Positions 32,288 through 40,320 of a DNA stretch of 64,000 nt are shown in pieces. The notes under the pieces were generated by a model. The model was not told where the DNA came from and did no database searches. It saw only the letters and a list, made by a program, of their open reading frames with translations. The number at the start of each line of letters is the position of its first letter. The first letter of the stretch is position 1. The stretch spans positions 33,595 through 97,594 of the forward strand of contig NZ_JBQOUY010000007.1 of the NCBI RefSeq assembly GCF_052216985.1. The letters run 5' to 3'. This DNA is from Acidaminococcus fermentans_A (lineage in GTDB: Bacteria; Bacillota; Negativicutes; Acidaminococcales; Acidaminococcaceae). The position numbers and the translations under genes are program-made.

Positions 32288-33850
32288 TCAAAACAGCAGT
32301 TTTCCGATCTGCTTTTCAACCAAAGCAATCAGGGACCCATTCCGGACCTCAGCAAGGATCCAAACAATATCAGGATACAAGAAACGATCGTTTTCTACAA
32401 AAGGTACTTCCCGACGCACATAGTCCCGGACTGTCTGGACTACAGGAGATGGTTCCAGTGGCTTGAGGAAATCCAGGGCCTGCAGTGCCACATAGATTTC
32501 AATGGCCACCATATACTGGAATTTTTCCACGGCCTTCATGGCCTTTTTGGATGCATAGTAGGCCATGGAAACTGGATCTTCCTGATTGGCACAGGTAGAG
32601 ATGCTGTCAATGGTCACTGGGATGGCCAGATGTTTCAGTTCATTCTGCAGCCCGGCAGAAGTATACTGGGTGATCATAAGACCACTGTTCAATCCGGGAT
32701 TTTTCACCAAAAAAGCAGGCAGACCGTCATTCAGGTTCCGGTTGAGCATCCGGTCGGTGGCTCTTTCCACCAGATTCCCCAGAATAGCACAGGCCATAGC
32801 AATCATGTCCGCATGTTCTCCCACATAGGTCCCGTCGAAATTGCCGCACATGAGAGCAACACCGTCCTGTTCCCCTGTAGCAAAGATTTCCGGATTGTCG
32901 CTGATGGAATGCATTTCATCCAGGATGACTTCATACGCTTCTTTGATCAGCTTATTGGCAGCGCCCTGGATATGGGCCATGGAACGAAGCACATAACAGT
33001 CCTGTACTTTATGATCTCTGTATTTTTCCATAATGGCGCTGCCTGCCAGGATCTTGCGGAGATTGGCCGCCGCATTCTGCTCTTCTTCATGGAGCTTCAT
33101 GGCATAGATCCTCGGATCCAGGGCTTTGGTCGTCCCACGCAGCGCCTCATAGCAGAGTGCCCCGGCAATTTCTGCAGTCTGCACGCTGAGGATGGATTCA
33201 TACAATGCCAAAAGCCCCAGGGCCGTTACCGTAATGGTCCCATTGAGCATGGAAAGACCTTCTTTGTAAGACAGTTTGACAGGCTTCAGCCCGTATTTTT
33301 GCAAAATTATCCCGGCAGGAAAAGTCCTTCCATTTTCATAAATCTTCCCTTCTCCAATATACGCCATGGCCAGATGCCCCTCCACGCCCAAATAACCGAC
33401 GGACCCTTCCCCCGGAGCAAAGGGGATCAAATCCTGGTTCAGCATCTGGCGGATCAGTTCCAGTGTTTCCAGCCGGATCCCAGAATGGCCTTTCCCTGCA
33501 TTCAGGATGGTCATCAGCATGATGGCCCGTACCTGTTCCCGGTTGAGGGGCTCTCCTACAGCCACAGAATGGGTCCGGACGATATTCTCCTGAAGGGTTT
33601 CTGCATCCTTGGGTGAAATGGTGTAGCGGACATTTTCGCCAAATCCAGTGGTTACGCCATAGATGATCCTTCCCTCCTGCAGGAACCGTTCCAGGAGTTT
33701 CCGATTCTCATTGACCTTGTCCTTCATTTCCTGAGAAAATTCGAGTATTGCACCAAATTTGGCAACAGCAATGAATTCTTCCAAAGAAGGTTTGCAGTCC
33801 GTCAGTACAACCTTTTGGATTTTTCTTGCATTTCTTACTGAAATCATCAT
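32288..33850 (-). CDS. HAL/PAL aromatic ammonia-lyase family protein lacking the MIO tripeptide
   Basis: The 520-residue protein aligns over its whole length with histidine ammonia-lyase: YGVTTGFG (64-71, with the catalytic Tyr), QDCYVLRSMAHIQGA, ISDNPEIF, GNFDGTYVGEHAD, NPGLNSGLMITQYTSAGL and STCANQEDPVSM. Yet the Ala-Ser-Gly that cyclises to the MIO electrophile, normally GSVGASGDLAPLAH, is replaced: the sequence reads GSVGYLGVEGHLAMA, with Tyr153-Leu154-Gly155. It therefore cannot form MIO by the known route. The start at ATG 33850 has GGAGAGG upstream. It heads a sigma-54-driven operon with a symporter. Annotation as HutH would be unsafe. Confidence 0.88.
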   Translation of the reverse strand: MMISVRNARKIQKVVLTDCKPSLEEFIAVAKFGAILEFSQEMKDKVNENRKLLERFLQEGRIIYGVTTGFGENVRYTISPKDAETLQENIVRTHSVAVGEPLNREQVRAIMLMTILNAGKGHSGIRLETLELIRQMLNQDLIPFAPGEGSVGYLGVEGHLAMAYIGEGKIYENGRTFPAGIILQKYGLKPVKLSYKEGLSMLNGTITVTALGLLALYESILSVQTAEIAGALCYEALRGTTKALDPRIYAMKLHEEEQNAAANLRKILAGSAIMEKYRDHKVQDCYVLRSMAHIQGAANKLIKEAYEVILDEMHSISDNPEIFATGEQDGVALMCGNFDGTYVGEHADMIAMACAILGNLVERATDRMLNRNLNDGLPAFLVKNPGLNSGLMITQYTSAGLQNELKHLAIPVTIDSISTCANQEDPVSMAYYASKKAMKAVEKFQYMVAIEIYVALQALDFLKPLEPSPVVQTVRDYVRREVPFVENDRFLYPDIVWILAEVRNGSLIALVEKQIGKLLF

Positions 33851-33898
33851 GGAATCCTCTCCTTTTCCATTTATGGATTTTCTCACCTGCCTTTTTCC

Positions 33899-33915
33899 AT
33901 GCAAATTCCGTGCCA
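33899..33915 (-). promoter_or_regulatory. Sigma-54 (-24/-12) promoter
   Basis: On the minus strand TGGCACG, four bases (GAAT) and TTGCAT match the RpoN consensus TGGCACG-N4-TTGCW exactly. The -12 element is about 50 nt before the HAL-family start codon. rpoN (6766-8103) and an activator gene immediately upstream (34040-35713) are in the same window. Confidence 0.95.
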
Positions 33916-33978
33916 ATGCCAATTCTACACTTCGTCAGCCGCCGCAGCTCTACCCAGCCTGTCCCAAAGCCATCCTTC

Positions 33979-34014
33979 AAAAAAAATTGCCCTCCATCAG
34001 GAGAGCAATTTTTT
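33979..34014 (-). terminator. Terminator of the sigma-54 activator gene
   Basis: AAAAAATTGC(C)CTCC and GGAG(A)GCAATTTTTT pair around ATCA, with T runs on both sides. It insulates the HAL operon from the activator gene so that the former depends on its own promoter. Confidence 0.88.
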
Positions 34015-34039
34015 GTCTGAAAAATAATTTAGCGCCAAA

Positions 34040-35713
34040 TTATTTTTCTTTTTTCATTTGGAGATGATATTTCCTGGCATAATATTGGAAATTCTGTCTG
34101 CTGATCTTCAATAGTTCCGCCGTTTTTGTGGCATTGCAGCCGCAGTGCAGATAAGCATCTGCCAGGAGCTGCTTTTCATACTCCTGGACCAAGCTGTTCA
34201 GACCCTGCCCATAATCCACTGTCCTTTCTGAAGCCGTAGGAAGGATCTCCTTAGGACGCTGCTGCTGATGCCTCAAAAAATAAGTGGGGAAATCCTCTGT
34301 ATCCAAGATTCCATTTTGGGACATGCTCACGGCATAATTGAGGATATGGAACAATTCCCGGACATTGCCCGACCAGTCATGGTTCCGGAGCAGCTGCCAA
34401 AACCGGGGAGTGATGGTATGGATGGGCTGGCTACCCCCATCCTTGTGTTTTTGCAGATACCAACTGACCAGCTCATCCAAATCCCCCATCCGTTCCCGTA
34501 AAGGAGGAACCTCGATGATCACAGACGCCAGCCGATAGAACAGATCTCTGCGGATCTTTCCTTGTTCCATCAACTGAAAAGGGTCTTCATTGCAGGAAGA
34601 AATCACTCTTACATCTATAGGAATTTCCCGAGTACTGCCGATTCTCTGCACCTTCTTTTCTTCCAGCACCCGGAGGAGTTTGGCCTGCATTCCCAGGCTC
34701 ATGGAATTCATTTCATCCAGGAACAGGGTTCCATGGTTGGCAGCTTCCAGGAGTCCTGTCTGTTCCGTGCTTCCCGTAAAAGCCCCTTTACTGGTACCAA
34801 AAAGCATGGATTCAATCAAAGATTCTGGGAAAGCCGCACAATTCACAGCCAGGAATTTCTCCTTTTTCCGAGAACTGAATGCATGGATTCCCTGGGCAAA
34901 CAGTTCTTTCCCGCTTCCTGTTTCTCCCTGGATCAGGATATTCATTTCTTTCAAGGCCATTTGCTTGGCCAGCTGCACCGCTGCCTGGAGGAGGGCGCTG
35001 GAGCCGATGATGTCGTCAAAAGTGTACCGCGTCTGAGAAGCATTGGATAACTGCCGGGTCAGATGCCGGGTCAGGATCTGTTGGTTCTCTTGGAGCCGTG
35101 CCAGTTCTTTTTTGATCATACCCACATCCTGCTCCCGTACAACAGCTCCCAACAGAGAGCCGTCCGGCCGGAATACCGGCCACCCGTCATTGACCGTCAT
35201 CAAGTCCTTTCCCGTAGTGGATTTATAATGATCATACCGCTGGGCAACCGGCTTCCTGGTAGCCAGGGCCGTCAACGTAGTGCTGTACTGGGGATCCACA
35301 GCAAAAACATCCAAAAGACGCTGTCCTCGGATTTCATCTTTCAAAGAAATGCCCATCATCCGCCGGGCAGCTCGATTGAAAAACTGGATATTTCCCCCAG
35401 CGTCATACAGCTGCAGTGCATCCGTCATACGATTCACGATTTCAGCCAATAGCTGTTCACAGACATTTTCTTCTTGGATCAGCAGCAGGCTTCCCGGGGG
35501 ATCCTCTATCCGACAGCAGGAAAAATGACATCCTTCCCACACCAGGGTCCCTTTTTCCAGATCCAATTGAAAATGAGGGATTTTCCCCACGGGGACTCCC
35601 ACCAGAGATCCTGCTGTTTTTCTCAACATCCCCTCTGCAAAACCAGAAGAAAAAAGGACCTTTTGCACTTTATTTTTCCCATTCAGCCGGATCATCATCC
35701 CATAGAAAGGCAT
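34040..35713 (-). CDS. Sigma-54-dependent transcriptional activator (PAS, AAA+, Fis)
   Basis: The 557-residue protein has an N-terminal sensory part with a PAS-like domain (about 85-200, NRMTDALQLYDAGGNIQFFN), an AAA+ domain with Walker A GETGSGKE (263-270), the sigma-54-contact loop GAFTGS (310-315; Ser replaces the usual final Ala), Walker B TLFLDEM, and a C-terminal Fis-type HTH (NATKTAELLKISRQNFQYYARKY). The PAS domain implies direct sensing of a ligand rather than phosphorylation. ATG 35713 is 9 nt after GGAGG. It is upstream of and reads toward the sigma-54 promoter unit it presumably activates. Confidence 0.93.
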   Translation of the reverse strand: MPFYGMMIRLNGKNKVQKVLFSSGFAEGMLRKTAGSLVGVPVGKIPHFQLDLEKGTLVWEGCHFSCCRIEDPPGSLLLIQEENVCEQLLAEIVNRMTDALQLYDAGGNIQFFNRAARRMMGISLKDEIRGQRLLDVFAVDPQYSTTLTALATRKPVAQRYDHYKSTTGKDLMTVNDGWPVFRPDGSLLGAVVREQDVGMIKKELARLQENQQILTRHLTRQLSNASQTRYTFDDIIGSSALLQAAVQLAKQMALKEMNILIQGETGSGKELFAQGIHAFSSRKKEKFLAVNCAAFPESLIESMLFGTSKGAFTGSTEQTGLLEAANHGTLFLDEMNSMSLGMQAKLLRVLEEKKVQRIGSTREIPIDVRVISSCNEDPFQLMEQGKIRRDLFYRLASVIIEVPPLRERMGDLDELVSWYLQKHKDGGSQPIHTITPRFWQLLRNHDWSGNVRELFHILNYAVSMSQNGILDTEDFPTYFLRHQQQRPKEILPTASERTVDYGQGLNSLVQEYEKQLLADAYLHCGCNATKTAELLKISRQNFQYYARKYHLQMKKEK

Positions 35714-35764
35714 CTGCACACACCTCCAGATTCACAGAGAGCACGCTGCCAAGAGGCAGCTCTT

Positions 35765-37093
35765 TTATTTCATCTCCTCCGGCAGGATGAAATTCAGTAC
35801 TACGGCCACCACAAATACCACAGCCACACAATTTTCGGCGAAGACGCTTTTCATCAGATCTGGGAAGATCTTGAAAATAGCAGGGTTCTGGGTAAATCCG
35901 ATGCCGATGGACAGGCTCAGGGCGGCAATGATCATATTCCGCTGGCTGTAGCCGCAGCTGCCCAGCATACGGACCCCGCTGACTACGATGGAACCGAACA
36001 TCATCAAGGTACAGCCCCCCAGCACCGCTTCCGGCAGGGAAGCCAGGATCACACCCAGTACCGGGAACAGTCCGGCCAGGATCATGATAGCCGCCCCGCT
36101 GGCTACCGCTTTCCGGTTCACTACATGGGTCATAGCGATCAGTCCAACATTTTGGCTGAAAGAAGTGATGGGCAGACAGCCGAACAGAGAGGAAAGCGCA
36201 CTGATGAAGCCATCCACTCCGATGGACCCTTCGATTTCCTTATCCGTGGCGTTCCGGCCAAACCCCATCACCGTCAGAGCAGAAGTATCTCCCAGAGTTT
36301 CTGTGGCGGACACCAGGAAAATCAAGAATACGGAAAAGATGGCATCCGGATGGAATTCCAAAGTATAGGGAAGGGGCTGGGGCAAAGAGAACAGTCCGGC
36401 TGTACCTAACTTAGACAGATCCACCATGCCGTAGAAAAAGGCCGTCACATAACCCACCACGAGACCGAACAGCACGGAAAGCTGTTTGTAGAAAGACTTG
36501 GCCTTAATGTTGAAAATCAGACAGGACAGCAGGGTCACGGTCCCTACGATCATATAAGGGGCTTCCCCAAAATGAGGATTGCCGAAACCGCCTCCGAAAG
36601 AATTGGCACCGATGCCCAGCAGGGAGAACCCGATGGACGTCACCACACTGGCAGAAACGATAGGTGGGATGAACCGACGCCACCAGCGGGCAATGAGCCC
36701 CAGACAGCCTTCCAGGCAGCCACCTATCAACGCTGCCCCTAAGATAGCTCCATAGCCGTATTTGGCCCCGATGACACAGAAGGTAGACACAAACGTGAAG
36801 CTAATCCCCATGATGATGGGCAGCCGGCTCCCCAGGGGCCCCACTGGGAACATCTGGAACAGGGAACCTACCCCGGCCATGATCATAGCTGCCTGGATCA
36901 AGGCAGCTGCCTGCTCCGTAGGCATCTTCACCGCTCCTGTGACGATCAGGATGGGTGCGATATTGGCCACGAACATGGCCAGCACATGCTGGAGCCCAAA
37001 GGGAATGGCTTTCTGCAGGCTGATTGCTCCGTCAAACTGGTAAATAGGGTCGGACAGATCCAGGGATCGGCCTTGCTGTTTTTCTTTTTCCAT
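35765..37093 (-). CDS. Uracil-xanthine permease family transporter (NCS2), probable xanthine permease
   Basis: The 442-residue protein has about 14 membrane segments. It has the NCS2 signature: GLQHVLAMFVANIAPILI near the N terminus, GIGANSFGGGFGNP and the substrate region SATETLGDTSALTVMGFGR. Xanthine/uric acid subgroup membership is suggested by its linkage to xpt, 9 nt upstream in the same operon. It would import xanthine or uracil by proton symport. No purine riboswitch is visible in the leader. Confidence 0.9.
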   Translation of the reverse strand: MEKEKQQGRSLDLSDPIYQFDGAISLQKAIPFGLQHVLAMFVANIAPILIVTGAVKMPTEQAAALIQAAMIMAGVGSLFQMFPVGPLGSRLPIIMGISFTFVSTFCVIGAKYGYGAILGAALIGGCLEGCLGLIARWWRRFIPPIVSASVVTSIGFSLLGIGANSFGGGFGNPHFGEAPYMIVGTVTLLSCLIFNIKAKSFYKQLSVLFGLVVGYVTAFFYGMVDLSKLGTAGLFSLPQPLPYTLEFHPDAIFSVFLIFLVSATETLGDTSALTVMGFGRNATDKEIEGSIGVDGFISALSSLFGCLPITSFSQNVGLIAMTHVVNRKAVASGAAIMILAGLFPVLGVILASLPEAVLGGCTLMMFGSIVVSGVRMLGSCGYSQRNMIIAALSLSIGIGFTQNPAIFKIFPDLMKSVFAENCVAVVFVVAVVLNFILPEEMK

Positions 37094-37102
37094 AGGCCCT
37101 CC

Positions 37103-37687
37103 TTACCGGAACAGGATGGACCCGGTGGCAGCATCCATCTTTTCGATGATGGCCAGGCTCTTCACATCGTACCCTTGTTTCCGCAGGGCATCGCCCCCAC
37201 CCTGGAACCCTTTTTCAATGGCAATGCCCACGCCTTCTACTTCTGCCCCGGCTTGATGGACCAGATCGATAAGCCCTTCTACGGCGCAGCCGTTAGCCAG
37301 GAAATCATCGATGATCAGTACATGGTCTCCCGCATTGAGATACTTTTTGGAAACGACCACATGGTTGACTTTATTATGGGTGAAAGATTTGATTTCCGTA
37401 CTGTAGACTTCCTTATCCATATTGCTGCCGGCACTTTTTTTGGCAAACAGCACGGGGACCCGGAAATGGACGGCGGTGAGACAGGCAATCCCGATGCCGG
37501 AAGCTTCGATGGTCAGGATCTTGTTGATGGGCCGGTCTTTGAACAATTCGTAGAATTCCTTCCCCAGCTTACTGATGAAAGGGACGTCAATCTGATGGTT
37601 CAGGAAACTGTCCACCTTCAGCACATCGCCGCTTTTAATGGTCCCATCGGCCAGGATCTTTTTCTGCAGTAAATTGTAGTCTGCCAT
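37103..37687 (-). CDS. xpt: Xanthine phosphoribosyltransferase
   Basis: The 194-residue protein has the Xpt pattern: ILADGTIKSGDVLKVDSFLNHQIDV, EASGIGIA, FAKKSAGSN and the PRPP-binding loop VLIIDDFLANGCAVEGL. It converts xanthine and PRPP to XMP for purine salvage. ATG 37687 has GGAGG upstream. It heads the xpt-permease operon, the same pair as Bacillus xpt-pbuX, though here without a recognisable purine riboswitch in the 120-nt leader. Confidence 0.94.
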   Translation of the reverse strand: MADYNLLQKKILADGTIKSGDVLKVDSFLNHQIDVPFISKLGKEFYELFKDRPINKILTIEASGIGIACLTAVHFRVPVLFAKKSAGSNMDKEVYSTEIKSFTHNKVNHVVVSKKYLNAGDHVLIIDDFLANGCAVEGLIDLVHQAGAEVEGVGIAIEKGFQGGGDALRKQGYDVKSLAIIEKMDAATGSILFR

Positions 37688-37739
37688 GTTTTCCTCCCAT
37701 TTGTTCCAGACAAGATAAATAGATTTTCTATAAAAAAGT

Positions 37740-37748
37740 ATTATATCA
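37740..37748 (-). promoter_or_regulatory. Extended -10 promoter of xpt
   Basis: TGATATAAT on the minus strand (37748-37740) is a perfect extended -10, about 50 nt before the xpt ATG. No good -35 is seen upstream, where the tRNA-Gly terminator lies. Confidence 0.6.
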
Positions 37749-37771
37749 TACCCAGCCCTTCCAGAAAATAA

Positions 37772-37797
37772 AAAAGCCTGCCGCCTCAGCGACAGGT
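37772..37797 (-). terminator. Terminator of tRNA-Gly
   Basis: CCTGTCGC and GCGGCAGG pair around TGAG on the minus strand, followed by CTTTTTTATTTT, just after the tRNA 3' end. Confidence 0.88.
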
Positions 37798-37808
37798 TTG
37801 TTTTCATT

Positions 37809-37882
37809 TGGAGCGGGCAATGGGAATCGAACCCACCTCTAAAGCTTGGGAAGCTTTCATTCTACCAATGAACTATGCCCGC
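37809..37882 (-). tRNA. tRNA-Gly (anticodon CCC)
   Basis: The minus strand folds as a standard cloverleaf with CCA encoded: acceptor GCGGGCA/TGCCCGC with U73, D arm GTTC/GAAT, anticodon stem AAAGC/GCTTT with loop TTCCCAA (anticodon CCC), T arm GTGGG/CCCAT. It reads GGG codons. Confidence 0.95.
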
Positions 37883-37921
37883 ATCAGATAAGATATATAT
37901 TAGCAAATTTTTTCCCATTTG

Positions 37922-37948
37922 TAAAGAGGGATTTTCATCCCTCTTTTT
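37922..37948 (-). terminator. Terminator overlapping the end of the amidotransferase-like gene
   Basis: AAAGAGGGA and TCCCTCTTT pair around GAAAA-type loop; the gene's TGA stop lies in the stem. The following minus-strand run is short, so strength is moderate. Confidence 0.55.
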
Positions 37949-38678
37949 TCATCGCTGCTGCCCGTTCCAGGAAATCCGCAAACAGCTGCAGCTGCTCTGG
38001 ATGGTCCTGCCACATGTTTTCCGGATGCCACTGGACAGCTACCACCTGCCGGTGATCATGGGATTCTACACTTTCCTGGACCCCGTCCGGAGCCACTGCC
38101 GTGACTTCCAGGGCTTCCGTGATCCGATGGACAGCTTGATGGTGCCTGGAATTCACATAGGCCTTTTCCCCTAAGGTCCCGTACAGGCTACTGCCGGGCT
38201 GCAGGACTACATGATGGGTAGGATATCCTCCCGGTGCTCCCTGGGAATGGCGGATGGTGCACTGGGGATCTTCACTGGGCAGATCCTGGTACACATCGCC
38301 TCCCAAAGCGATATTGATCAGCTGACAGCCCCGGCAAATGCCGAAAATCGGCTTGCCGGCCTGATAGAAAGCCTGGAATATTTCCAGTTCGAACCGATCC
38401 CGCTTATAATTGGTCCGTCCGATCTTCCATTTGGGTTCCTCTCCGAACAGAGTGGGATCCACATCCGGCCCCCCGGGAATGATCAACCCGTCAAACAGAC
38501 CGACATACTCTTCTCCTTTGATACCGGGCACATCCGGAAGGATCACGGGGACAGCCCCTAATTTGGCGAGGACTTCCACCAGCCCACGGGGAGCAAAAGG
38601 GGCTTCCACCAAATTGGTCACTTCAGAGGCGTAGGGATAGGTATCAGCGGTAATGGCAATGCGCAGTTTCCCAGACAT
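37935..38678 (-). CDS. Gamma-glutamyl-gamma-aminobutyrate hydrolase family protein (class I glutamine amidotransferase-like)
   Basis: The 247-residue protein has the peptidase C26 signature: GLIIPGGPDVDPTLFGEEP, the nucleophile elbow FGICRGCQ (Cys115), LGGDVYQDL, and the His-Glu pair in VQWHPE. Family members such as PuuD hydrolyse gamma-glutamyl amides. The N-terminal ADTYPYASEV suits the same family. It is a single-gene unit ending in its own hairpin. Its product glutamate fits the amino-acid-based metabolism; the actual gamma-glutamyl substrate is not evident. Confidence 0.87.
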   Translation of the reverse strand: MSGKLRIAITADTYPYASEVTNLVEAPFAPRGLVEVLAKLGAVPVILPDVPGIKGEEYVGLFDGLIIPGGPDVDPTLFGEEPKWKIGRTNYKRDRFELEIFQAFYQAGKPIFGICRGCQLINIALGGDVYQDLPSEDPQCTIRHSQGAPGGYPTHHVVLQPGSSLYGTLGEKAYVNSRHHQAVHRITEALEVTAVAPDGVQESVESHDHRQVVAVQWHPENMWQDHPEQLQLFADFLERAAAMKKEG

Positions 38679-38837
38679 TGTGTTTTCTCCTTTTTACAGG
38701 CCGGCCCAGCTGGAGCCCAGCCCAGTTTCCGTTTTTATTTGTTCCATTATAGGGAATTTCCTGAAAATATGCAAGGAAAGGAGTTTTCCACAGAACATCC
38801 GTTCGGAAAGTCCTGTCCAGCCCGTTATTTCCTGACT

Positions 38838-38980
38838 TGTCCCCAAAGTTATCCACACCTGTGGATAACTTACTGTGGAAAACTCCTTTTCCTGTGGAAA
38901 ACCTTTGAAACAAGGCAGGCCCGTTCCTTTTCCCCTTTCAGCTGCCTACTTATCCACATGGCAGGAATATGCTATAATGG
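38838..38980. promoter_or_regulatory. DnaA-box cluster and promoter upstream of the first dnaA (origin module copy 1)
   Basis: Perfect DnaA boxes lie at 38849-38857, 38860-38868 (inverted pair) and 38950-38958. The pair sits in an ~80-bp module, with AAAGTTATCCACA, TGTGGATAACTT and two GTGGAAAAC-type copies, that recurs at 40321-40400 and 40573-40653. TATAAT at 38973-38978 is 15 nt after the third box; its -35 overlaps that box, which suggests autorepression by DnaA. The rest of the 334-nt spacer shows no gene. Confidence 0.9.
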
Positions 38981-39012
38981 AAAAAATCCTCAAAGGAGAA
39001 AGGAGGTTTGCC

Positions 39013-40149
39013 ATGTCGAAAAAAAAGCCCATAGAGCTGGATCTCTTTGCAGAACAGGAGCAAGACCCTCCCCTTCCTTCCAAAATTCCAGAAAAGAAAA
39101 GAAAAACGGCTCTTTCCCGCCCTTTTATCACCAACCTTTCTCCCCGCTATACCTTCGATAATTTTGTCGTAGGCAATTCCAATCGTTTTGCCAAGGCAGC
39201 CTCTATGGCCGTGGCCAACAATCCCGCCTTTGCCTACAATCCTTTTTTCTTATTCAGCGATTCCGGCTTGGGCAAGACCCATCTGATGAATGCCATCGGC
39301 AACCAGATCCTGCAGAACCATCCGGAAATGAAAGTGCTGTATATTTCCAGCGAAACTTTCACCAATGAACTGATCGAAAGCGTAGAACATAATCGGTTGG
39401 AAGCCTTTCGGGAGAAATATCGGAATATCGACGTGCTGCTCATCGACGATATCCAGTTCCTGCGGAACAAGGAATCCACCCAGGAGGAATTTTTCCACAC
39501 CTTCAACACCTTGGAAAAAGCCAACAAGCAGATCATCATTTCCAGTGACCGCCCGCCAGCCGAACTGGATACCCTGGAAGAGCGGATGATCAGCCGCTTC
39601 AATTCCGGCCTGACAGCAGATATCCAACATCCAGATCTGGAAACCCGTATGGCCATCCTCCAGAACCTGGCCCATAAGGAAGGTGTCCTTTTCCCCAACG
39701 ACGTGATCCTGCTCATTGCCAGCAGTGTCACCAGCAATGTCCGGGAGTTGGAAGGCGCTTACAATCGGATCTGCGCCTATGCCAGTATGACTAGACAACC
39801 TATCACCCTGGAACTCAGCCGAGCCGCCTTGAAAGAACTGAATCTCCTCACTCCCCCGCAATTCGTCACAGTGGATACCATCCAGCAGCAGGTGGCGGAC
39901 CATTTCCGTCTCCATCGTTCGGAACTGATCGAAAAGAAACGGACGAAGCGGATCGCCGTCCCCCGGATGATCGCTATCTATCTGACCAAAGAGATGGCCG
40001 GACTGTCCCTGAAAAAAATAGGCGAATGTTTCGGCGGACGGGATCACAGTACCATCATCCATGCCTGTGAAAAGATCCAGAAAGACCGGCAGCAAGATCC
40101 GGAACTGAACCGGGAAATCGAAGAACTGATCCGGGAACTGAAAAAATAG
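39013..40149 (+). CDS. DnaA paralogue lacking domain I
   Basis: The 378-residue protein starts at ATG 39013 (AAGGAGG 6 nt upstream). A 40-residue charged leader (MSKKKPIELDLFAEQEQD) replaces the usual domain I and linker. Domain III then runs from LSPRYTFDNFVVG, with Walker A SGLGKTH (84-90), Walker B VLLIDDIQFL, and sensor region SSDRPPAELDTLEERM; domain IV ends with the DNA-binding signature GGRDHSTIIHACEKI. It is therefore able to bind ATP and DnaA boxes but lacks the part that self-assembles and contacts helicase or its loaders. A full-length DnaA is encoded 1.5 kb downstream, so this may be a regulator or specialised co-initiator. Confidence 0.93.
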   Translation: MSKKKPIELDLFAEQEQDPPLPSKIPEKKRKTALSRPFITNLSPRYTFDNFVVGNSNRFAKAASMAVANNPAFAYNPFFLFSDSGLGKTHLMNAIGNQILQNHPEMKVLYISSETFTNELIESVEHNRLEAFREKYRNIDVLLIDDIQFLRNKESTQEEFFHTFNTLEKANKQIIISSDRPPAELDTLEERMISRFNSGLTADIQHPDLETRMAILQNLAHKEGVLFPNDVILLIASSVTSNVRELEGAYNRICAYASMTRQPITLELSRAALKELNLLTPPQFVTVDTIQQQVADHFRLHRSELIEKKRTKRIAVPRMIAIYLTKEMAGLSLKKIGECFGGRDHSTIIHACEKIQKDRQQDPELNREIEELIRELKK

Positions 40150-40225
40150 CAAGATCTGCCAGATGGATGACACTCCCTACAGTTTTCGTTAAAATCTCTC
40201 TTTGTGACACTTTCTCTGTAAGCAT

Positions 40226-40266
40226 TGTCCCTGCTCTTTGTACAAGAACAGGGATTTCTTTTTTTG
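40226..40266 (+). terminator. Terminator of the first dnaA
   Basis: TCCCTG and CAGGGA pair around an imperfect stem-loop, followed by TTTCTTTTTTTG. It lies 77 nt after the stop codon. Confidence 0.75.
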
Positions 40267-40320
40267 TCCCAATTCAGTTTTCCACAAGACCTGAAGCCCT
40301 TAAAAAGGCTGAAATCCCCA

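Noticed and set aside
37688..37800. Purine riboswitch in the xpt leader
   Set aside because: The leader is short and AT-rich after the tRNA terminator; the conserved purine-aptamer core and three-way junction are not seen.
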